In this document: piece by piece, positions 15,512 to 19,837 of the stretch
Numbering within the stretch: position 1 is the first letter of the stretch
Layout: the number at the start of each line of letters is the position of its first letter
Made by a program: the position numbers and the translations under genes
The notes under the pieces: generated by a model
What the model was told of the DNA's origin: nothing
The model's input: only the letters and a program-made list of their open reading frames with translations
Database searches by the model: none
Origin: Bacteroidia bacterium
GTDB taxonomy: Bacteria > Bacteroidota > Bacteroidia > Bacteroidales > Azobacteroidaceae
DNA length: 19,837 nt
Assembly (NCBI GenBank): GCA_025996865.1
Contig: BNTV01000094.1
Span: forward strand, 1 to 19,837
Direction: 5' to 3'

Positions 15512-15533
15512 TGCCCAAATTCAATATAAAATC

Positions 15534-16805
15534 ATGCTTACACTTAAAGTCATTACGGAAAATACGCAGGAAGTGATTGATAAACTGGCAAAAAAACATT
15601 ACGATGCCAAAGCGATTATCAATGAAGTGATTGAAACCGACAAAAAGCGGAAAGCCGCTCAACAGCAATTGGATAAAAATCTTTCCGAACTGAATCGGTT
15701 GTCGAAATCCATCGGACAACTGATGAAAGAAGGTCAAAAGGAAGCCGCCGAATCGGCCCGCGCACAGGTTTCCGAAATGAAAGAAGGAAACAAACAGTTG
15801 GAAATCGACCTGAAAGAGGCCGAAAAACGACTGACCGAATTGCTTTGGCAAATCCCCAATCTTCCTGCCGACAGCGTACCCGAAGGCAAAAGCGCCGAAG
15901 ATAACATCGTGGAAAAAACCGGCGGAACGATTCCTGAATTGTACGACGGAGCGCTCCCGCACTGGGAATTAGCGAAAAAGTATGACTTGATTGATTTTGA
16001 ATTGGGCGTAAAAATTGCCGGTGCCGGTTTTCCGGTTTACAAACAAAAAGGGGCGCAATTACAACGCGCACTGATTAATTTTTTCTTGGATAATGCCCGC
16101 GAAGCCGGTTATGTCGAAATTCAACCGCCTTACGTGGTGAATGCCGATTCGGGTTACGGAACAGGAAATTTACCTGATAAAGAAGGGCAAATGTATCATG
16201 CCGGTTTGGATGATTTATATTTGATTCCAACGGCGGAAGTTCCTGTCACCAACATTTACCGCGATGTAATCTTGGATGAAAAAGATTTACCGGTCAAAAA
16301 TACGGCTTATTCGGCTTGTTTCCGTCGTGAAGCCGGTTCTTACGGAAAAGACGTGCGCGGTTTAAACCGTTTACATCAGTTCGATAAAGTGGAAATTGTC
16401 CGGATTGAAAAACCGGAACGCTCATACGAATCTCTTCAGGAAATGGTTGATTATGTGCAAACTTTAGTCGAAAAATTAGAATTGCCCTGGCGCATTTTGC
16501 GACTTTCCGGTGGAGATATGAGTTTTACTTCCGCACTGACTTTTGATTTTGAAGTATTTTCCGCGGCGCAGCAACGCTGGTTGGAAGTCAGTTCGGTTTC
16601 CAATTTTGAAAGCTACCAAGCCAACCGGATGAAATGCCGTTATCGCAGTGAAGACAAAAAAATACAATTGTGTCACACCTTAAACGGGAGTGCGCTTGCT
16701 TTGCCCCGCATTGTAGCGGCTTTGCTGGAAAACAACCAGACTCCCGACGGGATTTTGATTCCGGAGGCTTTAGTGCCTTATACGCGGTTTGAGCGGATTG
16801 ATTAG
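15534..16805 (+). CDS. serS: Seryl-tRNA synthetase
   Basis: The 423-residue protein, the standard length, joins serine to tRNA-Ser in the cytoplasm using ATP. Residues 1-105 form the long helical hairpin that grips the tRNA variable arm (KAIINEVIETDKKRKAAQQQ; GQLMKEGQKEAAESARAQVS). The class II catalytic core follows. TAEVPVTN at 233-240 carries the Thr and Glu of the serine site. Motif 2, FRREAGSYGKDVRGLNRLHQF, lies at about 263-283. Motif 3, NGSALALPRIVAALLENNQ, lies at about 384-402. The frame is open for 59 more codons upstream, but MLTLKVITEN is the normal SerS N-terminus and the promoter lies just before it, so 15534 is chosen. It is convergent with the prolyl oligopeptidase gene, 18 bases apart. 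Intact and presumably essential. Confidence 0.97.
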   Translation: MLTLKVITENTQEVIDKLAKKHYDAKAIINEVIETDKKRKAAQQQLDKNLSELNRLSKSIGQLMKEGQKEAAESARAQVSEMKEGNKQLEIDLKEAEKRLTELLWQIPNLPADSVPEGKSAEDNIVEKTGGTIPELYDGALPHWELAKKYDLIDFELGVKIAGAGFPVYKQKGAQLQRALINFFLDNAREAGYVEIQPPYVVNADSGYGTGNLPDKEGQMYHAGLDDLYLIPTAEVPVTNIYRDVILDEKDLPVKNTAYSACFRREAGSYGKDVRGLNRLHQFDKVEIVRIEKPERSYESLQEMVDYVQTLVEKLELPWRILRLSGGDMSFTSALTFDFEVFSAAQQRWLEVSSVSNFESYQANRMKCRYRSEDKKIQLCHTLNGSALALPRIVAALLENNQTPDGILIPEALVPYTRFERID

Positions 16806-16823
16806 GAAATTTGATTCCGATTT

Positions 16824-18935
16824 TCACCGCATCTTCATCCCCATATTATACATGATAAAAGCATAAATATCAGCCGTTTCCTCAATTTGTTTGGCAAGCG
16901 GCTTTCCACCTCCGTGCCCTGCTTTGGTTTCGATGCGGACAAGTTTAGCTGCATCACCCGTATCGGAAGCCTGTAAAGTAGCGATGTATTTGAACGAATG
17001 GGCCGGAACTACGCGGTCGTCGTGGTCGGCGGTCGTTACTAAAATCGCCGGATAAGGAGTTCCGTCGTTTTTGATATTATGGATGGGGGAATAGGCATGA
17101 AGGTATCGAAACATTTCCTCGTTATCGGCGCTGGTTCCGTAATCGCTCGCCCAATTCCAACCGATAGTAAAGATATGATAACGAAGCATATCCATTACGC
17201 CGACTTCGGGAATGGCAACCTTGAACAAATCGGGACGCTGGTTGACAACAGCGCCGACCAGCAATCCTCCGTTAGAACCGCCGACAACGGAGAGTTTTCC
17301 TTTATTCGTATATTTTTCCTGAATCAAATATTCGGCAGCCGCGATAAAATCGTCAAATACATTTTGCTTGTTCAGCTTGGTACCGGCTTGATGCCAATCT
17401 TCACCGTATTCGCCGCCTCCGCGCAAATTGGCTTGCGCATAAATGCCTCCGTTTTCGAGGAACGGCAAACGACCGGTCGAAAAACCGGGATTCAGGCTGA
17501 CATTAAAACCTCCGTACCCGTAAAGGAAAACCGGATTATTCCCATCCTTTTTCAATCCTTTTTTGCAGGTAAGGAACATGGGAATTTTCGTTCCGTCCTT
17601 GCTTGGATAAAATACCTGTTCCGTCACGTAATCTTCGGGATTAAAAGCAACCTTGGGAGCTAGATACAATTCCGATACATTTTTATCCATATCGTATTTA
17701 AAAATAGTGGACGGATAAGTGAACGAAGTAAAACTGTAAAATGTTTCCTTATCATCCTTATCGCCGCTGAAACCAACCGAACCTAAAGCCGGCAAAGTGA
17801 TTTCGTGCAACTGTTTTCCGTCTAAACCGAAAACGTAAGCATGATTCGATGCGTCTTTATCGTAAGTTAAAATCAAGCGTCCGCCAATAATTTGGGCGTT
17901 ACTTAACACGGATTCATTTTCAGGAACCAATTCTTTCCATTCGCTCAATTTGGGCGAAGCGATATCGGCCGTCATAATCCGGTATTTCGGTGATTGATAA
18001 TTCGTGATAAAGTAAATTTTATTCCCGATTACTTCGATGGGATAATAGCTGTATTCCATATCGTTCGTTAAAGCGATAACCGGTGCATTCGCTTTCGTTA
18101 AATCTTTGAGAAAAAGATTGTACCCGCTACCGGCTCCCGATTCGAAAATGAATAAAACCCGTTCGTCTTCGCTCACTTCGGTAGTGTAAAACCGTTTGGG
18201 TTCTTCCTGATTTTGAAAGGCCAGTACATCTTTCGATTGCGGATCGCCTAATTTGTGATAATAAATTTTGTGATTTTCGTTCACATTGGAAAATTCTTTG
18301 CCGGCCACCGGAGCGTCATAAGCGCTGTAATAAAAGCCGTCGCCTTTCCAACTTGCACCGGAGAATTTTGACCATAAGACAGGGCCGTCGAGCAGCTTCC
18401 GGGTGGCAAGGTCGATGACATAAATTTCCCGCCAATCCGAACCGCTGCGGGAAACGATATAGGCCATGTATTTCCCGTCGTTGGAGAAACTGACGCCGGA
18501 CAGCGCTACCGTACCGTCATCCGACAAGGTATTCGGATCCAACAAAACAGTCGCTTCGCCGTCCAAAGAATTCTTTACGTATAAAACGCTTTGGTTTTGC
18601 AAACCATTGTTCTTGGAAAAATAATATTTCCCCTTCTTTTTCTGAGGTATGCCAATGCGTTCGTAGTTCACCAAATCCGTTAACCGTTGTTTCAGTTGTT
18701 CGCGGAAAGGAATTTTTGCCAAATATTCGTTGGTTACCTTGTTTTCCGCTTCGACCCAGGCGGCTGTAGCCTGAGAAGTGTCGTTTTCAAGCCAACGGTA
18801 GGGATCGGGCACTTCCGTTCCGAAATAATTATCCACGGTGTTGTCCTTTTCCGCTGCGGGATAGACTAACTTTGTCTTTAACTGGCAAGCGCCCAAAATC
18901 ATCATACTGCTTAATAAAATTATTCGTACTTTCAT
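16824..18935 (-). CDS. Prolyl oligopeptidase (S9 family), predicted lipoprotein
   Basis: The 703-residue protein cuts short peptides after proline. A signal peptide with lipobox LGAC (Cys 17) predicts an envelope lipoprotein, the usual form in Bacteroidetes. Residues about 25-85 hold the N-terminal S9A segment (YPAAEKDNTVDNYFGTEVPD, PYRWLEN). A seven-bladed beta-propeller follows to about 440 (ALSGVSFSNDGKYMAYIVSR). The alpha/beta-hydrolase domain then carries all three catalytic residues: Ser 554 in GGSNGGLL, Asp 640 in DHDDRVVPAHS and His 674 in AGHGGGKP. NPVFLYGYGGFN and LRGGGEYGEDWH (oxyanion region) are also present. The gene begins 21 bases behind the clpB stop on the same strand, so it may be co-transcribed with clpB or use a promoter inside it. 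Full length, no missing residue. Confidence 0.95.
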   Translation of the reverse strand: MKVRIILLSSMMILGACQLKTKLVYPAAEKDNTVDNYFGTEVPDPYRWLENDTSQATAAWVEAENKVTNEYLAKIPFREQLKQRLTDLVNYERIGIPQKKKGKYYFSKNNGLQNQSVLYVKNSLDGEATVLLDPNTLSDDGTVALSGVSFSNDGKYMAYIVSRSGSDWREIYVIDLATRKLLDGPVLWSKFSGASWKGDGFYYSAYDAPVAGKEFSNVNENHKIYYHKLGDPQSKDVLAFQNQEEPKRFYTTEVSEDERVLFIFESGAGSGYNLFLKDLTKANAPVIALTNDMEYSYYPIEVIGNKIYFITNYQSPKYRIMTADIASPKLSEWKELVPENESVLSNAQIIGGRLILTYDKDASNHAYVFGLDGKQLHEITLPALGSVGFSGDKDDKETFYSFTSFTYPSTIFKYDMDKNVSELYLAPKVAFNPEDYVTEQVFYPSKDGTKIPMFLTCKKGLKKDGNNPVFLYGYGGFNVSLNPGFSTGRLPFLENGGIYAQANLRGGGEYGEDWHQAGTKLNKQNVFDDFIAAAEYLIQEKYTNKGKLSVVGGSNGGLLVGAVVNQRPDLFKVAIPEVGVMDMLRYHIFTIGWNWASDYGTSADNEEMFRYLHAYSPIHNIKNDGTPYPAILVTTADHDDRVVPAHSFKYIATLQASDTGDAAKLVRIETKAGHGGGKPLAKQIEETADIYAFIMYNMGMKMR

Positions 18936-18956
18936 ATAATATTGAATTAATTGTCC

Positions 18957-19715
18957 TTAATTGGAGAACTTCAACAACCCCTCAACCACATCCACAACAA
19001 TCGGTTTGCCGTGATTGATTTTTCTGGCCAGAATATCCTTCGACAGCGGATTCAACACTTGCCGCTGAATCACTCGCTTCACGGGACGTGCGCCATATTG
19101 CGGGTCGTAACCCTCCTCGGCAATCAAATCAACCGCCGCATCGGTAAACTGCAATTCCACACCGTTTTCCGCTAATTGTTTTTTCACGCCATCCAATTGT
19201 AATTGCACAATCGCCCTGATTTCCGATTCATCCAGAGGCGTAAACATAATCGTTTCGTCAATCCGGTTCAAAAACTCGGGACGGATGGTTTTTTTCAACA
19301 AATCCAGAACTTCATCCTTGGTTTTTTCCATGATTTGTTCCTTCTCTGTTTTCCCTTTACCTTGTGCCTGCCCGATATTTTCACGAATAATCTGCGAACC
19401 CATATTGGAAGTCATGATAATAATCGTATTCTTGAAATTGGCGGTACGTCCCTTGTTGTCGGTCAAACGGCCATCGTCAAGTACTTGCAACAGAACGTTA
19501 AACACATCGGGATGCGCTTTTTCGATTTCGTCGAACAGAACCACCGAATAGGGTTTGCGGCGCACGGCTTCGGTCAACTGTCCGCCTTCATCATACCCGA
19601 CATATCCCGGAGGCGAACCGATTAAACGGGTCACTGTAAATTTTTCCTGATACTCGCTCATATCAATCCGGGTTATCATGTTTTCATCGTCGAACAAATA
19701 TTCGGCCAAGGCTTT
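18957..19715 (-). CDS. clpB: ClpB disaggregase, C-terminal part (broken by a strand switch)
   Basis: This is the second ATPase domain and C-terminus of ClpB, the hexameric chaperone that works with DnaK to pull proteins out of aggregates. Present are [19 protein letters not shown], the pore loop [15 protein letters not shown], Walker [17 protein letters not shown], the sensor-1 region [11 protein letters not shown], arginine-finger region [10 protein letters not shown], and sensor-2 [12 protein letters not shown]. The Walker A loop (GxxGxGKTE) is missing. The reading is continuous to KALAE at 19713-19715 and then meets a stop (19716-19718). The TTG at 19707-19709 is not a real start. On the other side of 19712 the + strand carries an earlier part of ClpB. 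The C-terminus (EGLLKFSN) is intact. The gene as shown cannot make a working protein. Confidence 0.9.
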   Translation of the reverse strand, partial: KALAEYLFDDENMITRIDMSEYQEKFTVTRLIGSPPGYVGYDEGGQLTEAVRRKPYSVVLFDEIEKAHPDVFNVLLQVLDDGRLTDNKGRTANFKNTIIIMTSNMGSQIIRENIGQAQGKGKTEKEQIMEKTKDEVLDLLKKTIRPEFLNRIDETIMFTPLDESEIRAIVQLQLDGVKKQLAENGVELQFTDAAVDLIAEEGYDPQYGARPVKRVIQRQVLNPLSKDILARKINHGKPIVVDVVEGLLKFSN

Positions 19716-19837
19716 CTACCCGTTACATTTCCGACCGGTATTTGCCCGACAAGGCGATTGATTTGATGGACGAAGCAGCTGCCCGTTTGCGGATGCAGGT
19801 CGATTCCGTTCCCGAAGCATTGGACGAAATCACACGG
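19712..19837 (+). pseudogene. clpB: ClpB internal segment in inverted orientation, running off the window
   Basis: The last 126 bases encode 42 codons without a stop on the + strand: [20 protein letters not shown], then [20 protein letters not shown]. This is the conserved C-terminal end of the first ClpB ATPase domain (consensus [23 protein letters not shown]) leading into the coiled-coil middle domain, roughly residues 382-425 of a full-length ClpB. It lies head to head with the ClpB C-terminal part on the - strand. Homology on both sides meets at 19712-19715, sharing about four bases (CTTT). About 190 residues between the two parts (middle domain and second Walker A) are not in the window, and the N-terminal 380 residues are also absent. 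It is a local inversion or an assembly chimera. Confidence 0.85.

Noticed and set aside
15357..15533. A 59-residue N-terminal extension of seryl-tRNA synthetase
   Set aside because: The frame is open there, but it overlaps the sigma gene start and contains the serS promoter. SerS normally begins with the MLTLKVITEN-type sequence at 15534.
16793..16832. Possible bidirectional terminator between serS and the peptidase gene (GCGG...CCGC)
   Set aside because: Only a 4-base outer stem with a long imperfect interior and no clear T-run in either direction; too weak to call.
1..19837. CRISPR arrays, tRNA or rRNA genes, complete insertion sequences, origin
   Set aside because: No regularly spaced repeats, no tRNA-like cloverleaf in the gaps, no transposase and no DnaA-box cluster were seen.

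Overview
The window comes from a Bacteroidetes genome, most likely of the order Bacteroidales. The signs are a SusC/SusD pair with PKD-like and DUF4843 lipoproteins, an ECF sigma factor/FecR pair, lipoprotein signal peptides, a TTTG-N21-TAnnTTTG promoter before serS, and an RteC-type mobile-element remnant.

Layout. (1) 1-4789, + strand: secreted surface proteins. The tail of one protein (3-506) is followed by a large LamG-like/DUF8202-like/DUF11-like multidomain protein split over two frames (526-2427 and about 2404-4789). (2) 4791-6416: a scar. It holds a short dispersed repeat, an excisionase-like HTH gene, the 3' end of an rteC-like gene, a 41-codon start of a uppS-like gene, a frameshifted 4Fe-4S polyferredoxin remnant, and an unassigned open stretch. 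(3) 6413-15389, - strand: a complete regulated uptake locus in the order ECF sigma, FecR anti-sigma, SusC with an STN signalling domain, SusD, DUF4843 lipoprotein, PKD-like lipoprotein. (4) 15534-16805, + strand: serS, divergent from the sigma gene. (5) 16824-18935, - strand: prolyl oligopeptidase lipoprotein. (6) 18957-19837: clpB, broken. Its C-terminal part lies on the - strand, and a middle part lies on the + strand directly beside it.

How the genes work together. The six-gene locus reads as a self-regulating nutrient importer. SusC and SusD bind and import a ligand. The STN domain of SusC would report the ligand to FecR across the periplasm, and FecR would release the sigma factor to transcribe the locus. 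DUF4843 and PKD-like proteins are surface lipoproteins that often accompany such pairs. No glycoside hydrolase, protease or metal-handling gene lies in the locus, so the substrate cannot be named.

Most striking are the junctions where homology stops or changes frame or strand: 506/507, about 2400, about 5490, about 6155 and 19712-19715. They are concentrated at the two ends and in the scar, while the central 9 kb is intact. Some may be assembly errors, especially the clpB strand switch about 125 bases from the window end. The uppS/rteC junction looks more like genuine decay of a mobile element. I found no convincing new defence or biosynthetic system.
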